A stretch of DNA of 64,000 bases from Kitasatospora sp. NBC_01266. Lineage in GTDB: Bacteria > Actinomycetota > Actinomycetes > Streptomycetales > Streptomycetaceae. Below are positions 7,609 through 15,055 of the stretch, one piece after another. Position 1 is the first letter of the stretch; the number at the start of each line of letters is the position of its first letter. The notes below the pieces were generated by a model, which searched no databases, was not told where the DNA came from, and saw nothing but the letters and a program-made list of their open reading frames with translations. The translations under genes were made by a program, and so were the position numbers. The stretch covers positions 1,488,001 through 1,552,000 of the forward strand of contig NZ_CP108458.1 of NCBI RefSeq assembly GCF_036242395.1, read 5' to 3'.

Positions 7609-8168
7609 GTCCACCTCACTGAGTCTGTCTCGTCCACGAGCTCGTCCAACTCCGCCTGGCCAAGGTCACGCCAGGCGAAGATCCGATCTAGCTTCAGATC
7701 CGTCAGGGCTGCAAGAGGCCGATGGTCCGTGGCCACCTGTGCCGTGATCCGGCGTAGCTCAGCGAAGTCCGAGGGGTTCGCCACCGCCTCCTCGAAGGCG
7801 AACCGGGTGACCATCATCATGGCGCTCCGCACTGGGATCGCGTCGATCGGGATGTCGGCCACGAGATCGGCCTCGCCGTTCAGCTCCGCCCTGATGAAGG
7901 CTTCCGCCTCCCGCACGGCCAGTTGGTTGTCCACCCCCGCGGGGAGCAGGGCCAGCCAGCCGGCGAGCGCCCGGCTGACCTCGCGCGGGTCGCATGGCGC
8001 CGGAAACCGCCACCGGATCGCCGCCCGGAAGAAGCGGACGGCCGCCACCGGGTGGAGCGAGTTGTTCCGGGCGAGCGCCAACGCGACCTCCTTGGCGGTG
8101 CCCGCCGCCCACACGGCGGCCACGTCCTCAGCGAGTCCTTCCGGCACCCCAAGCTGACGCTCAGCCAT
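7605..8168 (-). CDS. Array paralogue 3: longer related protein, coupled to paralogue 2
   Basis: 187 residues from the ATG at 8168; a TTG lies three codons earlier. Helical and acidic, with 'ALARNNSLHPVAAVRFFRAA', then 'REAEAFIRAELNGE' and 'ATDHRPLAALTDLKL'. Similarity to paralogue 2 is limited to the middle. No membrane segment or known motif is present. Its stop overlaps the next start (ATGA), making a two-gene transcription unit terminated by the hairpin at 7075-7106. It may be an immunity protein for a different allele of the toxin encoded upstream, or a partner of paralogue 2. Confidence 0.58.
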   Translation of the reverse strand: MAERQLGVPEGLAEDVAAVWAAGTAKEVALALARNNSLHPVAAVRFFRAAIRWRFPAPCDPREVSRALAGWLALLPAGVDNQLAVREAEAFIRAELNGEADLVADIPIDAIPVRSAMMMVTRFAFEEAVANPSDFAELRRITAQVATDHRPLAALTDLKLDRIFAWRDLGQAELDELVDETDSVRWT

Positions 8169-8291
8169 CTCTCTCAACTCACTTCCTCACTATTCCGGCG
8201 CGAAGCAAGCCACCCCCCAGACCTCGATGGCGCCACCGTCTACGACCTGACGGCGCCGACCTCCTGACCCGCCGTCATCAGGACGCGCGCG

Positions 8292-8320
8292 GGGGCGGGC
8301 CACCATAGGTGGCCCGCCCC
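8292..8320 (-). terminator. Perfect 13-bp hairpin after the 8326-8817 gene
   Basis: GGGGCGGGCCACC, ATA, then the exact complement, directly downstream of the minus-strand gene ending at 8326. Confidence 0.8.
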
Positions 8321-8325
8321 TGGTC

Positions 8326-8817
8326 TCACGCCGGGTGCAGGGCGATACCCCGGACGGTGAGCTCCTGCTCCTTCTCCCGGACCAGGTCGACAACCTGAGG
8401 GTACGGAAGGTCGAGGCGGGGCATCATCAGCATCGCCAGCGTGCCGTGCGCCACCAGCGCGGGCAGCCACAGGTCCGGCGGGACCCGCGGAATCCGGCCG
8501 AGCGCGGCGTAGATCGCCACCTTGCCCACCGCCCGCTCGGGCACGTCCGGCCGCCCGATGCCCTCGTACTCATCGAGCAGCCCGTCCTCGCTGGTGCCCT
8601 CCAGGGCCAGATAGCGCTCCAGAAGCCGGCCGAACACCTCCTGGACGATCAAGCCCTGCTCCGGCTCGTCGGGGACCTCGCCGAACCGCGCCACGTACCG
8701 CTTGCGCTCCTCGGGCCGGTCGACCAGGCGGGTGACCAGCCACCGTCCGAGCAGTGACTGCGGCTCGACCTCCTCCTTTCCCAGCAATCGCCGGAATCCG
8801 GCTCCCAGACCGCTCAT
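8326..8817 (-). CDS. Array paralogue 4: probable immunity-type small protein next to the toxin tip
   Basis: 163 residues from ATG. Close paralogue of the 6405-6875 product, with the same block order: 'SLLGRWLV', 'RFGEVPDEPEQ', 'LLERYLALEGTSEDGLL', 'ALGRIPRVPP', 'LVREKEQELTVRG', 'LHPA'. The N-terminus 'MSGLGAGFRRLLGKEEVE' is basic and amphipathic. It is the first gene downstream (same strand) of the HINT-linked toxin tip at 8923-9285, 105 bases away. It is therefore the best candidate for that tip's cognate immunity gene, the more distant paralogues being orphan immunities against other alleles. This is inference from gene order. Confidence 0.65.
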   Translation of the reverse strand: MSGLGAGFRRLLGKEEVEPQSLLGRWLVTRLVDRPEERKRYVARFGEVPDEPEQGLIVQEVFGRLLERYLALEGTSEDGLLDEYEGIGRPDVPERAVGKVAIYAALGRIPRVPPDLWLPALVAHGTLAMLMMPRLDLPYPQVVDLVREKEQELTVRGIALHPA

Positions 8818-8922
8818 CTGCGCTTTCTCCCCTCTGTCTCGCCGGTACCAATGTCGCGCGCCCGGGTGGCCGGAAGAACCTCCTGCGACGCCACGGCCCG
8901 GGTCAGGCCTGCCCTGCGGTGA

Positions 8923-9285
8923 CTACCCGGTCGTGCCCCGCCACCGTTTGGCGATGTCCTTCCCGCTCAGGACGGCGGCTCGCAGGAGCACGGTCGCGGT
9001 GACCAGGACGTCGCTCGCCCCTGACGAGTTCGGCGCTTCCAGCGGCGAGGCCGGCAGCTTGCCCACTGTGGTGCTCAGCGGCCCGGCGCCGGGCCCACGC
9101 GCGGCCAGGTGGTCGCCAATGCTCTCCAGCTCGCCCAGCGCGTCCGTGATGGACTTCAGGTGGGTCCGCTTCGTGATCGGGTTCTTGATACACGTGCACT
9201 CGTCGTCAGTGTGGATACCCAGCGGGCACACGTCGTTGTGAACCAGGACCAGGATCCCGTCGGCTACCACATAGTACGTGTGGCA
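8923..9285 (-). pseudogene. Orphan HINT C-terminus plus toxin tip of a lost RHS-type protein
   Basis: The frame opens with 'CHTYYVVADGILVLVHN', the end of a HINT domain; the intact toxin in this window has 'LHTYYVLAGTTPILVHN'. About 105 residues follow that belong to no family I recognise. They contain a Cys/His/Asp cluster 'CPLGIHTDDECTC', then 'LKSITDALGELESIGDHL' and a helical C-terminus. This is exactly where polymorphic toxins carry their exchangeable tip. Upstream of the HINT fragment a stop codon occurs within five codons and no RHS sequence is found, so the gene is an N-terminally truncated toxin module. Four related small genes follow on the same strand. It may be a silent donor cassette or a dead remnant. 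Confidence 0.55.
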
Positions 9286-9373
9286 CGCGGTCGCTCGCTA
9301 CCTGCATTTTCGCTGGTCAAGGGCTATATAACGGTCCGTCGAGGTGTGCCGATGTGCGTCGGTGTGCGTGATT

Positions 9374-9397
9374 GTTGCCGTCACTACTGCCGCCAGA
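9374..9397. repeat. Arm-type repeat, left copy
   Basis: GTTGCCGTCA then CTACTGCCGCCAGA. It is nearly identical (one indel, one mismatch) to the sequence immediately after the integrase gene at 14969-14993. Together the two copies bracket the toxin-antitoxin, Rep, Xis and Int genes. They may be integrase arm-binding sites near the ends of an integrated element. Confidence 0.55.
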
Positions 9398-9448
9398 GGT
9401 CTAGTCCATTGGGGAAGAGTCAACCGCCGCGCCGTCTGTCCATCGATT

Positions 9449-9472
9449 GACATCCGAGCTACTGTGGATGTC
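9449..9472. promoter_or_regulatory. Operator-like dyad at the antitoxin start
   Basis: GACATCC (9449-9455) and its complement GGATGTC (9466-9472) flank an 10-base spacer and end right at the ATG of the antitoxin gene. TTGACA occurs at 9447-9452. Toxin-antitoxin operons are normally autorepressed, so this dyad is a candidate antitoxin-binding operator. Confidence 0.5.
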
Positions 9473-9946
9473 ATGACTGCGGCCTACGAGGACATGCCCT
9501 TCAGTGAGCTTCTCCACCATCCCGCCGCGACTACGCGTCGGCTCGACGCCGTCCGCGCGCTGCGGCTGCGCAGACGCGACGCGGAGGACCTGGCCCTGAT
9601 GCGCGTCGACCAAATGGAGCGCGACACCACCGTCGTGGACTTCACCTCCCGCCTGCTCGCCGGGCTGGTCCGGACCGAGAACATCGGCGCCCTGCGCCAG
9701 GCGCTGCCTGAAGCCCTCCCCTGGAGCACCTTCCTGCCCGCCGAGGACATCGACACCCTGCTCGCCGAGCTGGTCGACACGGCGCGCGGCGCGGTGGCCC
9801 TGGACAACCTCTCGCCGATCGCACTGCTGCTCGCCCAGTGGAGGCACAGCGCCGAGATCTATGCGGACCCTGCCTTGCACGCACTGCTCACCCGTGAACC
9901 CGAGGGCGACCTCGGCCCCGTCCCCGCGCCCGGGGCAGCGGAGTGA
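9473..9946 (+). CDS. Antitoxin-like protein, first gene of a toxin-antitoxin pair
   Basis: 157 residues from ATG at 9473. An upstream in-frame extension is rejected because its composition is not protein-like and the operator dyad abuts this ATG. The N-terminus 'AAYEDMPFSELLHHP' and the following basic segment 'TTRRLDAVRALRLRRRDAEDL' resemble the DNA-binding start of Phd/YefM-type antitoxins found in Streptomyces. The rest is helical and acidic and ends in a Pro/Ala tail. The stop overlaps the GTG of the toxin gene (GTGA), the classical antitoxin-first coupled layout. It is expected to bind and neutralise the toxin and repress the operon. It lies at the edge of the Rep/Xis/Int module and could stabilise that element. 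Confidence 0.65.
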   Translation: MTAAYEDMPFSELLHHPAATTRRLDAVRALRLRRRDAEDLALMRVDQMERDTTVVDFTSRLLAGLVRTENIGALRQALPEALPWSTFLPAEDIDTLLAELVDTARGAVALDNLSPIALLLAQWRHSAEIYADPALHALLTREPEGDLGPVPAPGAAE

Positions 9947-10296
9947 GCCCGAAGCGCGGAGACCGGGCCGCGCCACCCCCGACCGGCGACGAGTACGACC
10001 TCCGGTTCGCCAACACCGAGGCCGCCGACGGCTGGGAACACCTGGGCCGCCAGGCACCGGGCAACCTGCGCCGCGCCTTCGAGCGGATCCGCTCCACTCC
10101 CCGCGCCGGCGACATCCCCGACCGCCAGCACCGACTCAAGGGCAAACTCGGTACCACCACCTACAAGGGGCAAACCCTGGAACGCTGGCAGTACGAAGTC
10201 ACTGGTGGAGGACGTATCTGGTACCTGCTCGACGATGCCAACCGCACCGCCTGGATCACCTACGCCGGCACCGGCCACCCCAAGGCCACGGACTGA
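9943..10296 (+). CDS. RelE/ParE-type toxin
   Basis: 117 residues from GTG, four bases overlapping the antitoxin stop. After a Pro/Gly-rich N-terminus comes 'EHLGRQAPGNLRRAFERIRSTP', then 'QHRLKGKLGTTTYKGQTLERWQYEV', 'GRIWYLLDD' and 'TAWITYAGTGHPKATD'. The helix pair followed by a basic beta sheet with 'RxxY/W' strands is the RelE/ParE/HigB toxin fold, and the C-terminal 'GHPKATD' resembles the 'HPK' ends of such toxins. Whether it cleaves mRNA or poisons gyrase cannot be read from sequence. Translational coupling to the gene before it supports the assignment. Confidence 0.72.
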   Translation: MSPKRGDRAAPPPTGDEYDLRFANTEAADGWEHLGRQAPGNLRRAFERIRSTPRAGDIPDRQHRLKGKLGTTTYKGQTLERWQYEVTGGGRIWYLLDDANRTAWITYAGTGHPKATD

Positions 10297-11017
10297 CGTG
10301 CTCACGGGCGACTGTCCGGCAGAGCACGCACGACCCGCCCCCGGGTCAGCCCCTCTTCCCGTTGGATAGCCCGTTGGGATATCCAACGGGACAACTTGCT
10401 CTGCCAGGAGCCCGGTTCCGGTCAGCCCGTCGTGCTGGCCGGTTGTCGCTTCCGCTGCCCCACCGTCTCGTCGGCTCGGCTTGTCGCTGAACTGCTCGCG
10501 TCCTGACCGTCCCGACCGCGCGGGGGCGAGTTCGGGGAACTGCTGGTCGGAGTCCCGGCACACGGCACGGCTCGTCCGTGGGCCGGTCGCTCGGCACGGG
10601 TGCGGTCAGTGGGTCGGCGCGACGTCGGCCGCCGCCCTCGGCGAGCGTGACGATAGAAACGAAGAGTCGGCCCCCTGGCCGACCCCGTGCCTGCGATCCG
10701 GCCGTAGGACGGTCGCAGGCGACAACTTGCCCGACCCGCAAGGCGCAAGGAGTCCTTCCCCCACAACTTGCTCCGACCTGGTCGGTGCCGGGGTAAGCAG
10801 CGCTTACCCCACAACTTGCTTTCATCGGGCACCGGTTGAACCTGCCCACGACCCGGCTGACTGCTGACCGCCGACATCCGCGAGGGCCTCGGGTGCTGGT
10901 CCGGCCTGGGTCGGTCGGCGACGTCGGGCCAGCTCCAACGAGCGGAGCCCGCCTTGAACCTCGTAGAGAAAATCTGGACGCACAGCTACAGCCCCTGGCC
11001 CTCCAGCGGCCGACGGG
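10297..11017. repeat. Non-coding region with four hairpin + ACAACTTGC(T) modules
   Basis: No protein gene is supported here. ACAACTTGCT occurs at 10391-10400, 10763-10772 and 10811-10820, and ACAACTTGC at 10722-10730. Each is preceded within 0-5 bases by a different inverted repeat: an 11-bp dyad 10358-10368/10380-10390, a 7-bp dyad 10690-10696/10713-10719, the palindrome AAGGAGTCCTT at 10747-10757, and GGGGTAAGC/GCTTACCCC at 10790-10798/10802-10810. The stems differ in sequence while the tail is conserved. It sits between a toxin-antitoxin pair and the GntR regulator of the integrative element. A replication or transfer origin, or a structured RNA, is possible. Confidence 0.7.
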
Positions 11018-11446
11018 TCAGCGGCCTCGCTCGGCGTTGCCCGCTTCAAGGGCTTCGACGCGGGCACGCAGAGCGGTGAGCTGATCAAGCGTCTCGGCCA
11101 GTGCCAGCTCCAGTGCCTCGATGCGGGCCGCCGTCCCGCCGACGGTCGTGTTCCCAGCCTCCCCGTCACCTGGGTCAGTGTCGGTGTCGGCGTCGGGGTG
11201 GGCGACGAAGGCTCCCTTGCCGGGTCGGGAGATCGCGTAGCCGTCCTGCTTCAGCAGGGCCATGGCCTTCTGCACCGACAGGCTGGAGGCCCCGTACTCC
11301 GCCATCAACACGGCCTGCGTCGGCAGCGCATCCCCCGGCTTCAGCCCACCGGAGCGGATCCGCTCCCGCAGGGCCTCGGCAATGACCTCGAACGTCAGCA
11401 GCACCGTGCCGCCCGCCGGTCTACGCCCCCGCCGCCCCACCGTCAC
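11018..11446 (-). CDS. GntR-family regulator with C-terminal coiled coil (KorSA-like)
   Basis: 142 residues. The N-terminal winged helix has the GntR signature: 'TFEVIAEALRERIRSGGLKPGDALPTQ', 'LMAEYGASSLSVQKAMALLKQDGYAISRPGKGAFVA' (about residues 18-82). There is no ligand-binding domain. The C-terminus is a leucine-heptad coiled coil, 'RIEALELALAETLDQLTALRARVEALE', probably for dimerisation. Divergent from the rep gene, in the position where Streptomyces integrative elements of the pSAM2 type keep their KorSA repressor. It likely controls rep-xis-int and itself. The direct CTTGAA repeats at 11566-11583 are candidate operators. Confidence 0.8.
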   Translation of the reverse strand: MTVGRRGRRPAGGTVLLTFEVIAEALRERIRSGGLKPGDALPTQAVLMAEYGASSLSVQKAMALLKQDGYAISRPGKGAFVAHPDADTDTDPGDGEAGNTTVGGTAARIEALELALAETLDQLTALRARVEALEAGNAERGR

Positions 11447-11566
11447 CGCAGGTCACCCCGCCCTCTCTGCGCCATTACCACCGAAACCCGGCCCGTCCAA
11501 AACGGAAAACCAGGCCACAGTACCCGCATCCGAACCACCCACCGAAACAGATGAGGATGGATGCAC

Positions 11567-11596
11567 TTGAATGCGCCCTTGAAGCGATGCTACCTT
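11567..11596 (+). promoter_or_regulatory. Candidate promoter/operator for the rep-xis-int operon
   Basis: TTGAAT (11567-11572), an 18-base spacer and TACCTT (11591-11596) resemble -35 and -10 boxes. CTTGAA is repeated 12 bases apart (11566 and 11578), which could serve as the GntR operator. The transcript would have a leader of about 130 bases. Confidence 0.35.
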
Positions 11597-11732
11597 CACG
11601 CACCGCCGGTGAACACCACCGCTGACCAGGCCAGACGCCCCCGGCCCACGGCCCGCGCCCGCCGTTCCCTCGCGCGCCGGCCACTCGGTTCACCTCTCCT
11701 CTTCTCCCGACTCCTGCCGGAGGTCTGTCCCC

Positions 11733-13460
11733 ATGCCCGCACAGCTCCAACTCCTCTCCCCCGCAACCATCTCCGCTCCGGCTAACGGGGCATCCGCCGC
11801 ACCGGCGCTCGCCAGGAGCGCCGACGCGTCCGCGAACAGGGACTCGGCGCTGGAACGCCGGGGTCGCCTGACGGCCCGGTTGGCCAAGCTCGCCGCCGCC
11901 GGTTACTTCGCGCCCCTGGCCCGGCAAGTCGGCTCGCTGGGCGGCTGCGCCCGCCCGATCCGCATGACAGGGCACCGCACCCGCCTGGACACCGCCACCG
12001 GGCAGATCCTCGACCACTTCGACACCCGCCATCTGCCCGCCGGCGAACTCCTGGTGCGCTGCGGCAACCGCCGCACCACCCGCTGCCCGTCCTGCTCGAA
12101 CGTCTACCGCTACGACACTTACCAGCTCATCGCCGCCGGACTACGCGGCGGCAAGACCGTCCCCACCAGCGTCGCCACCCACCCCCGCGTCTTCGCCACC
12201 CTCACCGCCCCCGGCTTCGGCCCCGTCCACAACCAGCCCGGTGCCGCCCCCTGCACCTGCGGTACCCGGCACGCCGACGGCGACCCGCTCCTCGGCACCC
12301 CGTTGAACCCGGAGCGGTACGACTACGCCGGTGCGGTGCTATGGAACGCCCACGCACCCGCTCTGTGGGCCCGCTTCACCACCCACCTGCGGCGTGAGAT
12401 CGCCCACGCCGCCGGACTCACCCAGCGCACCCTGCGCCACCACGCCACGCTCTCCTACGCCAAGGTCGCCGAGTACCAAAAGCGCGGCCAGATCCACTTC
12501 CACACCGTCATCCGCATCGACGGACCCACCGGCCCCGCCAGCGGCCCGCCTGCCTGGGCCACCACCGCGCTCCTCGACCACGCCGTCCGCGCCGCTGCGA
12601 AGCGGGCCCGCGTCCGGCACCAACACCGCTCCGCGTCCGGGGAGACCGACGGGATGCAGCCGTCGGAGTCCACGGTGTTCCGGTTCGGGCGGCAGATCGA
12701 CGTCCGTGCGATCCGCAGTACCGACTTCACCGGCGACGCCCCCGTCACCGACCGCCACGTCGCCGCCTACATCGCCAAGTACGCCACCAAGGGCGCCGAA
12801 ACCACCACCGGCACCCTCGACCGCCGACTGCGCTTCCTGGCCGAACTCGCCCAGCACGACCTCACCGACCACGCCCGCCGCATGATCCACACCGCCTGGC
12901 ACCTCGGAGCTCAGCCCCAGCACACCCACCTCCGCCTGCGCCAGTGGGCCCACATGCTCGGCTTCCGAGGCCACTTCTCCACCCGCACCCGCCACTACTC
13001 CACCACCCTCACCCAACTCCGCGCCGAACGCACCACCTGGCGCACCCGTCAAGACGAAACCGCCACCTCGACGCCGACCGACCCGGCAATCGTCGGCGGA
13101 CACGCCGGTCAGGAACCGGCCGGTGCAGGCCAGTCGATCACTGACCGGCACGGTCACCGCGATGACCGCGCTGACCTGACCGCCGGTCACAGTGACCCCG
13201 GTCCCGGTCACCATGCCGGTCACCGCACCAGGGACGGGCGACGCAGCAGCACCGACACGACTCTGGTGATCTCGCACTGGCAGTACACCGGATCCGGCCT
13301 GTTGCCCGAACTCGCCCACCTCGCCGAGCTCCTGGCCACCGCACCGAAGTCTCGGCCCGAGCAACCGAGCCGTCCCCGGCGCGCACGGCGCACCAGTGAC
13401 CGAGCCGGCTACTCCGCCGGTCCGCTGACCGTCGCCGTCCAGACGGAGGTGATCGCGTGA
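11733..13460 (+). CDS. repSA: Replication initiator, RepSA-like (rolling-circle, HUH type)
   Basis: 575 residues. A zinc-finger-like pair C118/C121 ('RCPSC') is followed by a second cluster 'CTCGTRH' near 174. The HUH motif is 'QIHFHTVIRID' (His255/His257), and the relaxase/initiator tyrosine motif is 'HVAAYIAKYATKG' (Tyr346, Lys349, Tyr350). This combination defines the RepSA initiators of actinomycete integrative and conjugative elements, which nick the element origin for rolling-circle replication after excision. The C-terminal 100 residues are His/Asp/Gly-rich and low in complexity. The stop overlaps the excisionase start (GTGA). ATG at 11733 is used. The length is typical of the family. 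Confidence 0.88.
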   Translation: MPAQLQLLSPATISAPANGASAAPALARSADASANRDSALERRGRLTARLAKLAAAGYFAPLARQVGSLGGCARPIRMTGHRTRLDTATGQILDHFDTRHLPAGELLVRCGNRRTTRCPSCSNVYRYDTYQLIAAGLRGGKTVPTSVATHPRVFATLTAPGFGPVHNQPGAAPCTCGTRHADGDPLLGTPLNPERYDYAGAVLWNAHAPALWARFTTHLRREIAHAAGLTQRTLRHHATLSYAKVAEYQKRGQIHFHTVIRIDGPTGPASGPPAWATTALLDHAVRAAAKRARVRHQHRSASGETDGMQPSESTVFRFGRQIDVRAIRSTDFTGDAPVTDRHVAAYIAKYATKGAETTTGTLDRRLRFLAELAQHDLTDHARRMIHTAWHLGAQPQHTHLRLRQWAHMLGFRGHFSTRTRHYSTTLTQLRAERTTWRTRQDETATSTPTDPAIVGGHAGQEPAGAGQSITDRHGHRDDRADLTAGHSDPGPGHHAGHRTRDGRRSSTDTTLVISHWQYTGSGLLPELAHLAELLATAPKSRPEQPSRPRRARRTSDRAGYSAGPLTVAVQTEVIA

Positions 13461-13642
13461 CCGCCGACGCCGAGCTACTGACCGTCCCTGAGGTCATGGC
13501 CCGCCTGAACATCAGCCGCTCCACCGTCTACGACCTCATTCGCACCCGGCGGCTGGCCTCGATCACCATCGGCCGCGCCCGCCGCATCCCCGCCCACGCC
13601 CTGACCGCCCTCGTCCACCACCAACTCGCAGAGGCAGCCTGA
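13457..13642 (+). CDS. xis: Excisionase (MerR/HTH-17-like)
   Basis: 61 residues from a GTG overlapping the rep stop. 'LLTVPEVMARLNISRSTVYDLIRTRRLASITIGRARRIPAHALTALV' is the helix-turn-helix of the excisionase/HTH_17 family, in which the helix 'SRSTVYDLI' reads DNA and the wing carries 'IGRARRIP'. It is needed with the integrase for excision of the element. Its last base overlaps the integrase ATG, so rep, xis and int form one translationally coupled operon. Confidence 0.88.
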   Translation: MTADAELLTVPEVMARLNISRSTVYDLIRTRRLASITIGRARRIPAHALTALVHHQLAEAA

Positions 13643-14967
13643 TGACCAGCTCCGAAACCAACCCCGGCCCCAGCACCAGCACCAGTTCTCGCAGGGTCCG
13701 CGCCAACGGCGACGGCACCGTCTACCAGCGCAAGGACGGACGCTGGGAAGCCGCTGGCTACGTGCTGGCCGTCGGCGACACCCGCAAGCGCGTCCGCGTC
13801 TACGGCAGCACCCGCAAGGACGCATTGACGAAACTCACCGAGAAGATCGCCACCAGCAACCGCGGCGTCCCCGCCCCCTCCGCTCAGGGCAGCGTTGCGG
13901 CGTTCCTCACCTACTGGCTGGAGACCGTCGCTGTCCACCGGCTCCGCGAGAACACCCACACCCGCTACACCGCCTGCACCCGTCTCTACCTCATCCCCGG
14001 CCTCGGCCGGAAGAAGCTCGCCAAGCTCACCGCCAAGGACGTCCGCACCTGGCTCGACCAGCTTCGCGTGACCTGCCAGTGCTGCGCACGCGGCCTTGAC
14101 GCCGCTCGCGAGCAGCCCCAGTGCTGCGCAACCGGGACCTGCTGCCGCAGGTGGCTGTCGCCGCTGACGCTGGCCTACGTGCACTCCGTCCTCAAGTCCG
14201 CCCTGGAGCACGCCGTCCGCGAGGAGGAGATCCCCCGCAACGTCGCCCGCAACGTCCGCATGGGCACACCCCGACCCCGCCGCTTCGAACCCCTCACCAC
14301 CGAAGAAGCCCGCGCGCTCCTGACCGCCACGGACGGGCACCGGCTGAGCGCGCTGTTCGAACTCGCCCTGCGCACCGGGCTCCGCAAGGGCGAACTCCTC
14401 GGCCTGCGCTGGGAAGACCTCGACCTCACCGGCGGAACCGCCAGCATCCGCCGCACCCTCCAACGCACCAACTCCGCCGGCCTGACCGCCCTACCGACCA
14501 AGACCCACAGCTCGGAACGACGCATCGCCCTGCCCACCGAGTGCCTGCACTCCCTCGAACAGCACCGCGAACGCCAGGCCCATGAACGCGGGGCGGCGGG
14601 GGCAGCCTGGAAGGCGAGTGGGTACGTCTTCACCCGGCCCGACGGCTCCCCCATCGAGGGCGCCACCCTCACCCGGCACTTCAACGCCCTACTCCGCCGA
14701 GCCACCCTACGACGCATCAGGTTTCACGATCTTCGGCACTCGGCGGCCACCCTCCTACTGGAGCAGGGCGTCGAGCTCGTGGTGATCAAGGAACTGTTGG
14801 GCCATGCCCACATCGGGGTGACCGCGACGGTGTACGCCCACGTCCGACTCCGGCTCCAACGCGACGCCATAGACCTCCTCAGCAACGCCCTCCGCAACCC
14901 CGTCGAACCCGCCACCCGATCCGAGAACAGGGACGAACAACACCTTCGTGCAGCACCCGTCCGCTGA
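13642..14967 (+). CDS. int: Tyrosine site-specific integrase
   Basis: 441 residues. The N-terminal AP2-like arm-binding domain (about 20-75, 'GDGTVYQRKDGRWEAAGY') is followed by a SAM-like core-binding domain with a cysteine-rich insert 'CQCCARGLDAAREQPQCC' (145-168), common in actinomycete element integrases. The catalytic domain shows Arg248 ('TGLRKGE'), His362 and Arg365 ('HDLRH'), His388 ('LGHAHI') and nucleophile Tyr398 ('TATVYAH'). All residues are intact, so the protein should be active. It carries out integration and, with Xis, excision. Its attachment site should lie close to its 3' end; an arm-type repeat (14969-14993) and a terminator follow immediately. Confidence 0.92.
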   Translation: MTSSETNPGPSTSTSSRRVRANGDGTVYQRKDGRWEAAGYVLAVGDTRKRVRVYGSTRKDALTKLTEKIATSNRGVPAPSAQGSVAAFLTYWLETVAVHRLRENTHTRYTACTRLYLIPGLGRKKLAKLTAKDVRTWLDQLRVTCQCCARGLDAAREQPQCCATGTCCRRWLSPLTLAYVHSVLKSALEHAVREEEIPRNVARNVRMGTPRPRRFEPLTTEEARALLTATDGHRLSALFELALRTGLRKGELLGLRWEDLDLTGGTASIRRTLQRTNSAGLTALPTKTHSSERRIALPTECLHSLEQHRERQAHERGAAGAAWKASGYVFTRPDGSPIEGATLTRHFNALLRRATLRRIRFHDLRHSAATLLLEQGVELVVIKELLGHAHIGVTATVYAHVRLRLQRDAIDLLSNALRNPVEPATRSENRDEQHLRAAPVR

Positions 14968-14968
14968 C

Positions 14969-14993
14969 GTTGCCGTCAACTACTGCCGTCAGA
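14969..14993. repeat. Arm-type repeat, right copy, adjoining int
   Basis: Contains TGCCGTCA twice, 13 bases apart (14971 and 14984), and matches 9374-9397 with one indel and one substitution. It starts two bases after the integrase stop. Confidence 0.55.
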
Positions 14994-15000
14994 CGCCTCG

Positions 15001-15036
15001 GAGGCCCCCGCCGGAAGCTCATCCGGCAGGGGCCTC
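15001..15036. terminator. Bidirectional hairpin between int and the immunity gene
   Basis: GAGGCCCCCGCCGGA and its near-perfect complement TCCGGCAGGGGCCTC flank a six-base loop. It lies between converging genes and can serve both. Confidence 0.75.
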
Positions 15037-15055
15037 TATCGTTATCTCACGATCA

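Noticed and set aside
10297..11017. CRISPR array
   Set aside because: The repeated ACAACTTGC units are 10 bases, irregularly spaced and attached to differing hairpins; there are no cas genes.
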